The notes under the pieces are model-generated. The model had not been told where the DNA came from, did not search any database, and worked only from the letters and a program-made list of their open reading frames with translations. From NCBI GenBank assembly GCA_019636755.1, contig JAHBWZ010000001.1:310001-374000 (forward strand): DNA of 64,000 nt, read 5' to 3'. Of the stretch, positions 57,020 to 64,000 are shown in pieces. This DNA comes from Phycisphaeraceae bacterium (lineage in GTDB: Bacteria; Planctomycetota; Phycisphaerae; Phycisphaerales; SM1A02). Every line of letters starts with the position of its first letter. Within the stretch, counting starts at the first letter, position 1. The position numbers were made by a program, and so were the translations under genes.

Positions 57020-59649
57020 CCGGGCCGCGGCTGCCCGTCGCCCGGGACGCGGCGCGACTGCGCCCCCTGCTCGCCGGCCGGGCGCCGGTCGTGATCCATG
57101 CCGAGACGGGCTCCGGCAAATCGACGGTCATTCCCGGCCTGCTTCTTGAGGCGCTCAGCGCCGGCGCCGCGCACGCCGTGTCGATCATCGTCACGCAGCC
57201 CCGCCGGCTCGCCGCGCGGCTGCTCGCGACCGAGGTGGCGCGCCGGCTCGGCGAACCCGTCGGCCGGACCGTCGGATTCGAGACACGGCATGAGCGCGCC
57301 GTGTCGGACGGAACCCGCATCCGGTTCGTCACTGAGGGACTCCTGCTCCGCCGGATCGCGGTCGATCCGCGGCTGCGCGAGGTCGATGCCGTCATCCTGG
57401 ATGAAGCCCATGAACGGACGCTCGAGTTCGATCTCCTGCTGGGATTCATCCGGCGCGCCCGCGAGCGGCGCGGCACGGGGCCCGGGCTCATCCTCATGTC
57501 CGCCACCATCGACGCCGCCCGCCTCTCGGCGCGCCTCGACGCGGTGACGGTGTCCGTGGAGGGTCGGCTGCATCCCGTCGAGGTCGAGTACGAGCCCGCC
57601 GCGGCGGCGGCGCGACCGATCGCGCCGCGTGCCGCCACGGCCGCGCTGCACTGCATCCGGCGCCTGGGCCGGGATGCGAGCGGCCTCGTCTTCATGCCCG
57701 GCGCGCGGGAGATCGGGCAGACGATCCGCGCCCTGGAACGCGCCGGATGCCCGCTCCCCGCGGTCCCCCTGCACGGGTCGCTCTCCCGGGCGGGCCAGGA
57801 TCGCGCGGTGCGTGACGACGGGACGGCGCGGGTCATCGTCGCGACGAATGTCGCGGAGACCTCGATCACGGTGCCCGGCGTGCGCTGGGTCGTGGACTCC
57901 GGGCTCGCGCGCCTCGCCGGATTCGACGCGGCGCGCGGATTCGACACGCTGCACGTGGCCCCGATCTCGCAGGCCTCGGCGCTCCAGCGCAGCGGCCGCG
58001 CCGGCCGGACCGCGCCGGGGCTGGCCGTCCGCCTCTGGTCGGACGCGGCCCAGCGCACCCGTCCGGAGGCGACCGTTCCCGAGGTGCATCGGCGCGATCT
58101 TGCCGGGGCGCTGCTGCAGCTCGCGTGCGCGGGCGAAGACGATCCCGCGGCGTTTCCGTGGATCGATCCCCCGACCCCCGAGGCGCTCGATCGCGCGGCG
58201 CGCGAACTGCGCGAACTCGGCGCCCTCGACGGCGGGAATCGGCCGACCGCCCACGGACGGCGCATGGCGGACCTGCCCGCGCCGCCGCGCCTCGCCCGCT
58301 TCCTGCTGGACGCGGCGGCGCCCGCCGCGGGCCCGGACGGGCCCGGACAGGGGCCGGCCGATGCCGCCACCGCCGATGCCGCCGCCGATGCCGCCGTGTG
58401 GGCCGCCATCGCCCAGGAACGCGATCCGCTGCGCGGCGCGCCTCCGGAGGAGGCGCCGATGCCGGCGCCTGGAGAGCCGGAGAGCGATCTCGCCCTCCGT
58501 GCCTGGATCGTCGGCCAGGCACGCACCGATCCCGGTCGCTGGCGCGGGCGCCGCGCCGTCGACAGCGGCGCCGTCGCGGAGATCGAGCGCAGCGCGAGGC
58601 AATTCCAGGCGCTCCTCGGCCGGCCGCGCGCCGGCCTCCCCGCCCATGCCGGGACACGCGTCACCGAGGCGCTGCTGCGGGCCCTGGTCCGCGCGTTCCC
58701 GGATCGACTGGCGGTGCGACCCTCCGCGGAGAGCCTGCTCTGTCGCATGCCGCCGGCGCGGGCCGTCGAACTGGACGCCGCATCCGTCGTGCGCGCGGAC
58801 GGACCGCTCATCTCGCTCGACGTGACGGAGGTCGGCGATGGCCAGCGGCGCGTCACGCGCCTGCGGCTCGTGACCTCGGTCCCGATGGCGACCGTGGAGT
58901 CGCTGTGCGCCGCCCACCTGCACGACGCGGCGACGGTCGAGTGGGATCCCGCGCAGGAGCGCGTCGTCCGGCGCCTGCGGCGATCGATCGGCCCGCTGGT
59001 CCTGTCGGAGCGCACGCGGCCCGCGGAGGCCGCGGACGCGGCGCCGCTCCTCGCCCGGATGATGGCCGACGGCACGCTCCGGCCGGCGCGCTGGGACGAC
59101 GCGGTGGAATCATGGATCGCGCGCGTCCGCGCCGTGCGGCGCTGGTTCCCCGACCGCGGACTCATTGCGTACGACGAGGAGGACCTGGCGGTCATCCGAC
59201 TGGAGATCGTGGACGGATGCGTGTCGCGCCGCCAGGTCGAGGCCTGCGACTGCCTCGCGGCGGTGCGCAGCGCCCTGGGCGCCGACGGGGTCCGGTTCGT
59301 CGAGACGAACGCGCCGGCGTCGATCACGCTCCCGTGCGGTCGGCGCATGCCCCTCGCCTACGACGGCGCGGCCGCCGCGGAGGGTGGCCCGGTCGGCGCC
59401 GCGCGGATCCAGGAGCTCTACGGTCTCGCGGCCACGCCGACCGTCGGCGGTGGCCGTATTCCCGTCACGCTCGAGATCCTGGCGCCGAACAACCGGCCGA
59501 TCCAGCGCACCAGCGACCTCGCCGGCTTCTGGCGGACCCTCTACCCGCAACTCCGCAATGAACTCAGGCGGCGCTATCCCCGCCACGAGTGGCGCGAGGC
59601 CGGCGCATGCACGGACCCGCCGACCGTCCGACGGCCGCGCGGGGGGTGA
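57016..59649 (+). CDS. hrpB: ATP-dependent helicase HrpB
   Basis: About 877 residues, near the usual HrpB length. AETGSGKST is the Walker A loop (~29-37), [12 protein letters not shown] the DEAH box, [15 protein letters not shown] motif [19 protein letters not shown] and [18 protein letters not shown] motifs V and VI. The C-terminal domain ends [19 protein letters not shown], typical of HrpB. The motif-bearing N-terminus starts [20 protein letters not shown] with no ATG or GTG before it; CTG at 57016 overlapping the ppa stop (CTGA) is the likely start. A GTG at 57091 would remove about 25 conserved residues. Confidence 0.88.
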   Translation: MTGPRLPVARDAARLRPLLAGRAPVVIHAETGSGKSTVIPGLLLEALSAGAAHAVSIIVTQPRRLAARLLATEVARRLGEPVGRTVGFETRHERAVSDGTRIRFVTEGLLLRRIAVDPRLREVDAVILDEAHERTLEFDLLLGFIRRARERRGTGPGLILMSATIDAARLSARLDAVTVSVEGRLHPVEVEYEPAAAAARPIAPRAATAALHCIRRLGRDASGLVFMPGAREIGQTIRALERAGCPLPAVPLHGSLSRAGQDRAVRDDGTARVIVATNVAETSITVPGVRWVVDSGLARLAGFDAARGFDTLHVAPISQASALQRSGRAGRTAPGLAVRLWSDAAQRTRPEATVPEVHRRDLAGALLQLACAGEDDPAAFPWIDPPTPEALDRAARELRELGALDGGNRPTAHGRRMADLPAPPRLARFLLDAAAPAAGPDGPGQGPADAATADAAADAAVWAAIAQERDPLRGAPPEEAPMPAPGEPESDLALRAWIVGQARTDPGRWRGRRAVDSGAVAEIERSARQFQALLGRPRAGLPAHAGTRVTEALLRALVRAFPDRLAVRPSAESLLCRMPPARAVELDAASVVRADGPLISLDVTEVGDGQRRVTRLRLVTSVPMATVESLCAAHLHDAATVEWDPAQERVVRRLRRSIGPLVLSERTRPAEAADAAPLLARMMADGTLRPARWDDAVESWIARVRAVRRWFPDRGLIAYDEEDLAVIRLEIVDGCVSRRQVEACDCLAAVRSALGADGVRFVETNAPASITLPCGRRMPLAYDGAAAAEGGPVGAARIQELYGLAATPTVGGGRIPVTLEILAPNNRPIQRTSDLAGFWRTLYPQLRNELRRRYPRHEWREAGACTDPPTVRRPRGG

Positions 59650-59675
59650 ATCCGGGGTGCAGGCGTTCGACCGGC

Positions 59676-59993
59676 TCAGCCGTTGATGGCGCCGATCCGG
59701 ACGCGCAGGTACACCTGCCGATGGCCGGTCTTGCGGCGATAGCCCTTGCGGCGGCGGAACTTCATGATCGTCAGTTTCTCGCCCTGGACCTCGCCGAGAA
59801 CCTCCGCCTCGACGCTGGCGCCGGACAGGTAGGGCGTGCCGATCTTCGTGTCGCCGTCGCCCGAGCCGATGAGCAGCACCTTGTCGAATGTGATCGGCGT
59901 GGCTTCGTCGGGAAGTTCCCGAACGTCGATGTCGACGACCGAGCCGGTCTCGACTCGAATCTGGGTACCGCTGTCCTCGATGATGGCGTACAC
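59676..59993 (-). CDS. rplU: Ribosomal protein L21
   Basis: 105 residues. MYAIIEDSGTQIRVETGSVV is the N-terminus, MKFRRRKGYRRKTGHRQVYL the basic C-terminal part typical of bL21. The GTG start at 59993 is preceded by AGGAG eight bases upstream. L27 (rpmA) normally follows L21 in bacteria, but here the next gene on this side is hrpB on the other strand. A clear promoter lies at 60117-60089. Confidence 0.95.
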   Translation of the reverse strand: MYAIIEDSGTQIRVETGSVVDIDVRELPDEATPITFDKVLLIGSGDGDTKIGTPYLSGASVEAEVLGEVQGEKLTIMKFRRRKGYRRKTGHRQVYLRVRIGAING

Positions 59994-60088
59994 GCGACCG
60001 TCTCCTGACGACTGACGTTGAACCGGCCGCGTCCTCGGCCGCCGGCGACCGCTGCGCGGGGAGTGCCCCGGGCAGAGGGAAGCCGGGC

Positions 60089-60117
60089 AGTATACAGAAG
60101 CCCCCCTCCGGTCACAA
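60089..60117 (-). promoter_or_regulatory. Strong sigma70-type promoter of rplU
   Basis: On the minus strand TTGTGA (60117-60112) and TATACT (60094-60089) are separated by exactly 17 bases, the best promoter seen in the window. Transcription would start near 60082, giving a leader of about 90 bases. L21 leaders are known in other bacteria for autoregulation; none is recognised here. Confidence 0.6.
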
Positions 60118-60166
60118 TGCCCGCCGCACGGCGGCGGGATCCGGATCCGCCCGGCGCAGACGCGCG

Positions 60167-60808
60167 TCAGACGCCGGCGGCCGGTTGACCACCCGCCACG
60201 CCGGCGGCCGAGAACGGCCAGGCCAGGCCACGCGTCTCGAACGCGCCACGCCAGCGCGTGCACCCGTCGCACCGGAGGCACGGGTGCTCGTCGCCGACTT
60301 CGCAGGGCCAGAAAAGGGCGAGCGGCGCGCCGGCGTCGTCGGCGATGTCCAGGATCTGGTCCGGCTCCAGATCGGCGAAGGGAATCTCGACGCGCATGGC
60401 ATCCGCGCCGTCGGACAGCGACGCCTCGGCGAGCAGGACGGAGAGGTCGACCACCGGTCCGAACCGGGCCGGGTCGGGCCCGACCGCCTTCGGCCAGACC
60501 ACGGTCCTGCATCCGGCCAGGTGCGCAGTCGAGACCGCCACGGCCACCATCGCGAGATCCGTCGGCGGCGGGGCGCCGCGAAGTCCGGTCCGGCCGGCGG
60601 ACCCGAGGAGCAGGCGCTGGCCCGCAATCTTCGCGTGTGCCTCCGCGACCGCGCGGCGGCGATGGGCTGCCGGATCGTCACCGGCCGGATGCCAGAGCAC
60701 GCACGTGCGCGGTTCCTGCACGCACGCCAGCGCCGCGAGCGCCGGCAGGCTGCCGTCGTCGATGAGCAGGATCTCGTGTCCGGTCCGCTGGGATGCGTGC
60801 GTCGTCAT
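60167..60808 (-). CDS. QueC-like protein without the SGGxDS loop
   Basis: 213 residues. Cys169, Cys177, Cys180 and Cys183 (CX7CX2CX2C, in WPCEVGDEHPCLRCDGC) followed by TRWRGAFE match the zinc-binding tail of QueC, which makes 7-cyano-7-deazaguanine for queuosine. The N-terminus EILLIDDGSLPALAALACV aligns with the QueC ATP-pyrophosphatase strand but DDGSLP replaces the SGGxDS loop, so ATP use is doubtful. AGGAGG precedes the ATG at 60808. A non-catalytic or altered-substrate homologue is likely. Confidence 0.65.
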   Translation of the reverse strand: MTTHASQRTGHEILLIDDGSLPALAALACVQEPRTCVLWHPAGDDPAAHRRRAVAEAHAKIAGQRLLLGSAGRTGLRGAPPPTDLAMVAVAVSTAHLAGCRTVVWPKAVGPDPARFGPVVDLSVLLAEASLSDGADAMRVEIPFADLEPDQILDIADDAGAPLALFWPCEVGDEHPCLRCDGCTRWRGAFETRGLAWPFSAAGVAGGQPAAGV

Positions 60809-60918
60809 CGGTTCCTCCTGCCTCCCCTCCGCCTCCGATCGGCAGGACCTCCGCCGATGCATGAGTGTCGCCCGGGCCCGACCGACCGGTCAGCCCGCCG
60901 GAGGCGGCCCGATCCGGC

Positions 60919-62097
60919 TCATCGGGGGCGCAGTCCGGCGCGCATCCGGTCGATCGCCGCCTGCAGCGTCGACGTCTCCTTGCAGAAGGCGAAGCGGACA
61001 TAGCGCGATTCCCGCGCGGGATCGCCCATGAAGACACTCGTCGGGATCGCGGCGACTCCCGCCGCGTCCAGCAGGTGGTCACAGAACGCGATGTCATCCG
61101 CGAAGCCGAACGCCGTGTGATCGGCGAGGACGAAGCAGGTTCCCTGCGGCGGCTGCACGCGGAAACCGACGTCCCGCAGCCCGCCGGTCAGCAGGTCGCG
61201 CCGCGCGCGGAACGCGGTCAGCCACGGGGCCCGATGACGCTCGAGTTGCGCGATCGCCTCCGCCGCCGCGTACTGCAGCGGCGTCGGCACCGCGAACACC
61301 AGGAACTGGTGCGCGGCGCGGATGGCTCTCGTCAGGTCCGCCCGCGCCACCGCCCAGCCGATCTTCCAGCCCGTCAGGTCGAAGGTCTTCCCCAGCGACG
61401 AGAGCGTGATCGTGCGATCCGCCATGCCCGGGAACCCGGCGAGGAAGTGGTGCGCCCCCTCGAAGATGAGATGCTCGTACACCTCGTCGGTGATCGCGAT
61501 GAGATCGTGCCGGAGACAGCGCCGGGCGATCGTTTCCAGTTCCCGGCGATCGAAGACCCGTCCCGTCGGATTGTGCGGCGTATTCACCACGATGAAGCGC
61601 GTGCGCGGTCCGATGGCCGCCGCGAGCGCGTCGTCATCGAACGTGAAGTCCGGTGCCCGCAGCGGAACGCCGCGGATCACGCCGCCGGCCATGGCCACCG
61701 CGGCCGGGTACGCGTCGTACCACGGCTCGAAGAGGACGACTTCGTCGCCCGGTTCGACCAGTCCCAGCATGACGGCGGCGATGGCCTCGGTGCAGCCGCT
61801 CGTCACCGTGATCTCCCGGTCCACGTCGAACGCCGGTGCCCCGCGCTCGAGCATCGACGCCGCGATGCGCGCCCGGAGGTCCGGGATCCCGGCTGACGGC
61901 GCGTACTGGTTCGGGCCGCGGCGGATCGCTGCGCACGCGGCCTCCCGCACGAAATCCGGACCCTCGAAGTCGGGAAATCCCTGCCCGAGGTTGATGGCCC
62001 CCGCGGCGCGCGCCCGCGCGCTCATCGTGGAGAAGATGGAGACGCCGAACGGCGCCAGCCGACGTGCTGCTCGGCGCTCGCCCGGACGAACCGTCAT
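60919..62097 (-). CDS. Class I/II aminotransferase
   Basis: 392 residues of the fold-type I family. INLGQGFPDFEGPDFV opens the protein, VNTPHNPTGRVFD holds the cofactor-binding Asn, ITDEVYEHLIF the Asp and Tyr, and SLGKTFDLTGWKIGW the lysine that binds pyridoxal phosphate. The pattern is closest to the kynurenine/methionine aminotransferase (YbdL-like) group. Substrate not settled. The start overlaps the stop of the MFS gene upstream by four bases. Confidence 0.88.
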   Translation of the reverse strand: MTVRPGERRAARRLAPFGVSIFSTMSARARAAGAINLGQGFPDFEGPDFVREAACAAIRRGPNQYAPSAGIPDLRARIAASMLERGAPAFDVDREITVTSGCTEAIAAVMLGLVEPGDEVVLFEPWYDAYPAAVAMAGGVIRGVPLRAPDFTFDDDALAAAIGPRTRFIVVNTPHNPTGRVFDRRELETIARRCLRHDLIAITDEVYEHLIFEGAHHFLAGFPGMADRTITLSSLGKTFDLTGWKIGWAVARADLTRAIRAAHQFLVFAVPTPLQYAAAEAIAQLERHRAPWLTAFRARRDLLTGGLRDVGFRVQPPQGTCFVLADHTAFGFADDIAFCDHLLDAAGVAAIPTSVFMGDPARESRYVRFAFCKETSTLQAAIDRMRAGLRPR

Positions 62098-63407
62098 GCC
62101 TCACCTCCATGACCGGCGGCGGTCACCGCGCGACCGCGTGGCCACCACGGTCGCGCGGCCAGTGCGAGACCCGGAACCAGGACCACCGCGAGCGCCAGCA
62201 GCATGCCCGCCTGCGGACTGCCGCCGGCGGCGCGCAGGATGCCCGCGCCGAGCCACGCCACGCCCGGGCCGAGCGCATAGCCCAGGCCGATGAGCGCTTC
62301 GTGCCGCCCGCCCGCGTCCACCTCGGCGCGCCCGACCGCCATGCCGTAGTACAGCGCGGCGTGGTAGATCGCGCCGACGCCCGCCCCGAAGCACGCCAGT
62401 CCGGCCAGCAGCAGCAGCGCCGTGGGGCCGACCGCGAAGAGCGCAAAGCCGCCGGCCATGAGCGAGGCCGCGAGCAGCAGCGTACTCCCGCGCCCCGCCC
62501 AGCGCTGCGAGGCACTCATCCACCCCACCATGCCGACGCGCGCCAGCATCCAGGTGGCCGTCGCCGCGGCGGCCAGCGTGATCCCGACACCGACCGCCTC
62601 GAACCGGAACGGCGCCAGTGACGCAAGCGTCGCCACGAGCACGTAGGAGAGCGGCAGCAGCATCCTGGCGCTCCAGGCAAGCGCCCGGTAGGTCGGCGGC
62701 ACATGTCCGGCGGCGAGATGCTCGTCGTAGGGCAGCGGACGCGCGGGAAGTCCGGGAATCGCCAGCACCGCCGGTGCGCAGAGCAGTCCCAGCACCGTCA
62801 GCACCGCCAGCGGCGCACGCTCCAGCGCCGGGCCCATCACCAGCAGCGGGAACGCGGTCGCGCTCATCCACGTCAGATTGAAGATGCCGATTCCCGAGCG
62901 CATCGCACGGCCGTGGCGTCCGGACGAGAGGAACGCATGGACCAGCGGCCAGAGCAGGGCGCTGACGACGGACGCCAGCATCGCCGCGATCCAGAGCAGC
63001 GACTCCCGCGGATACAGCCCGGGCAGCAGGCACGATCCACCCAGCAGCACCAGCAGCACCGCGAGGAACGTGCGGGGCGACCAGCGTCGACCGACGCGCG
63101 CCGTGACATCACCCGCCACGTATGCCGCCAGCGCGTAGGTGAACCCGGTGACGGTGAAGAGCAGCAGGGTCCGCGCGGCGTCGAAGCCGAAGGCCTCCTT
63201 CGCGATGAAGCCGATGGCATTCCAGAAGACGCCGGTGGCGAAGGAGGCGATGACCGTGATGACCAGGAGCGGCGCCAGTCGCGACGGGGCGCCGAGCACC
63301 GGCGCAGGGCCCGCCGTCCATGCGGCAACGCCCCGGCGCGGGGATGTCCGTGATGGAGGAGGCTGCCGGGGCGCGGATCTCATGCGGGGTGGCGCGGCGT
63401 GTAGCAT
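62094..63407 (-). CDS. MFS-type transporter
   Basis: 437 residues with about 12 membrane segments, for example LLVITVIASFATGVFWNAIG, LLLFTVTGFTYALAAYVAGD and TLLLAASLMAGGFALFAVGP. Substrate unknown. The loop with DVTARVGRRWSPRTF between early helices resembles the MFS motif. ATG at 63407 (MLHAAPPRMRSAPR) is taken; 63383 is possible. Its coupling with the downstream aminotransferase suggests transport of an amino acid or a related compound (inference). Confidence 0.78.
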   Translation of the reverse strand: MLHAAPPRMRSAPRQPPPSRTSPRRGVAAWTAGPAPVLGAPSRLAPLLVITVIASFATGVFWNAIGFIAKEAFGFDAARTLLLFTVTGFTYALAAYVAGDVTARVGRRWSPRTFLAVLLVLLGGSCLLPGLYPRESLLWIAAMLASVVSALLWPLVHAFLSSGRHGRAMRSGIGIFNLTWMSATAFPLLVMGPALERAPLAVLTVLGLLCAPAVLAIPGLPARPLPYDEHLAAGHVPPTYRALAWSARMLLPLSYVLVATLASLAPFRFEAVGVGITLAAAATATWMLARVGMVGWMSASQRWAGRGSTLLLAASLMAGGFALFAVGPTALLLLAGLACFGAGVGAIYHAALYYGMAVGRAEVDAGGRHEALIGLGYALGPGVAWLGAGILRAAGGSPQAGMLLALAVVLVPGLALAARPWWPRGRAVTAAGHGGEA

Positions 63408-63624
63408 AGTGAGCGGCACCCCGGGTCCGGCCGTGACGGCGGCGCGCGGCGCCGGCCGGTGGACGCAGGCCCGCCTCGCCGGCCACGGGGACGGGCACCG
63501 GACCGGGAGGAAGGGTCGGCTGGCGCCGGCCGACGGACCGGGATGGAATCGAAGGCACGCGCCTCCCGCGCGGGACGAGCAGGCATCAGTCGCCCGGCGG
63601 GAACGGCGGGGTCCAGGAGGTCCG

Positions 63625-63897
63625 ATGAGCAAGGCGGTCGTCGATCCAGGTGAACTGCGTCGCTTCGCGAACGACCTGCGGCGGTTCAACAGCGAACTGC
63701 AGTCGCAGATGAAGGTGCTGCACGGGCGGATGCTCCAGCTCTCGCAGACCTGGCGGGACCAGGAACAGACCAGGTTCGCGGAGGCCTTCGAAGAGACGAT
63801 GCGCGTCCTTCTTCGCTTCACCGAGGCGAGCGAGCAGCACGTGCCGTTCCTGCTCCGCAAGGCCGATCGCATCGACGACTACCTGCAGCAGCGATGA
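63625..63897 (+). CDS. WXG100-like secreted protein
   Basis: 90 residues, helical hairpin with a central W43 in LSQTWRDQEQTRFAEAFEET; the usual WXG becomes WRD, as seen in many WXG100/ESAT-6-like proteins outside Firmicutes and Actinobacteria. Such small dimers are exported by type VII-like systems or act as adaptors. GGAGG precedes the ATG at 63625 at a good distance. Its stop overlaps the next start by four bases. No type VII ATPase is in the window. Confidence 0.75.
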   Translation: MSKAVVDPGELRRFANDLRRFNSELQSQMKVLHGRMLQLSQTWRDQEQTRFAEAFEETMRVLLRFTEASEQHVPFLLRKADRIDDYLQQR

Positions 63898-64000
63898 GCC
63901 TCTCGCCGCACGGCGCATCGGCGTGGCACAGCGCCCCGGCCCTCCGCGGCGCCGCCGTCGCCGTCACCGGCCTCGGGCCGGCGCCGGATCGAGTCACCGG
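63894..64000 (+). CDS. Start of an unknown gene coupled to the WXG100-like gene
   Basis: ATG at 63894 overlaps the WXG100 stop (ATGA). The frame runs off the end of the window after 35 codons: SLSPHGASAWHSAPALRG and on, with no motif I can name. By position it may encode a partner or substrate of the WXG100-like protein. Confidence 0.55.
   Translation, partial: MSLSPHGASAWHSAPALRGAAVAVTGLGPAPDRVT

Noticed and set aside
56892-59348. 818-codon minus-strand open frame opposite hrpB
   Set aside because: Antisense shadow; the composition is Arg/Ser/Ala-rich with no motif.

Overview
This window is about 70% GC, densely packed on both strands, and reads like a chromosomal segment of a Gram-negative planctomycete, most likely of the class Phycisphaerae (inference). 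Supporting signs are two secreted proteins ending in a VPAP-type PEP-CTERM-like anchor with an Arg-rich tail, a lipid A gene (lpxB), a WXG100-like protein, a DksA/TraR-like protein with a very long Lys/Ala/Pro-rich arm, a large insertion in valyl-tRNA synthetase, and many secreted proteins and lipoproteins of unknown role. I see no insertion sequence, prophage, CRISPR array, rRNA or origin.

Layout. 1-5.6 kb: end of accA, the DksA/TraR-like fusion, truB, tRNA-Ser(GGA), tRNA-Pro(GGG), the wreck of a peptidylarginine/agmatine-deiminase-type secreted protein, a YkgJ-type cysteine-cluster protein and an unknown gene. 5.8-10.3 kb: two sodium-coupled transporters (NSS and AGCS families), both with large hydrophilic insertions, and a small nuclease-like protein. 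10.3-19.1 kb: lpxB, a GH113-like hydrolase, aspS, a large secreted protein, citrate synthase and a divergent guanine-deaminase-type hydrolase. 19.2-24.4 kb: a tandem pair of secreted Clp-fold proteins, a CCA-adding/poly(A) polymerase family enzyme and rsmD. 24.4-31.5 kb: an alpha/beta hydrolase, a PEP-CTERM-like protein, argG-argH, trpB and a secreted endonuclease/phosphatase-fold protein. 31.6-44.3 kb: a periplasmic S41 protease, a TPR lipoprotein, valS, a metalloprotease-like lipoprotein coupled to a phosphodiesterase and an acetyltransferase, a class V aminotransferase and lexA. 44.5-54.8 kb: a second PEP-CTERM-like protein, an aldehyde dehydrogenase, a Tat-type SDR protein, rlmN, and an envelope-glycan group (sulfotransferase and two glycosyltransferases) next to a HAD phosphatase and gpmA. 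54.9-64 kb: pyrC, inorganic pyrophosphatase, hrpB, a lone rplU with a good promoter, a QueC-like protein lacking the usual loop, an aminotransferase, an MFS transporter and a WXG100-like gene coupled to a gene running off the end.

Most genes are housekeeping (translation: aspS, valS, truB, rplU, rlmN, rsmD, two tRNAs; amino acid and nucleotide synthesis: argG, argH, trpB, pyrC; central carbon: gltA, gpmA, ppa). The tRNAs carry no encoded CCA, so the CCA-adding enzyme in the same window is needed to mature them. The less ordinary material is: the paired Clp-fold secreted proteins, the degenerate QueC-like protein, the DksA-like fusion with an almost cysteine-free finger, the insertions in both transporters, the inverted repeat, tandem repeat and unassigned reading frame upstream of lexA, and the WXG100 pair at the edge. 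I did not find one obvious large new system. These are separate leads.
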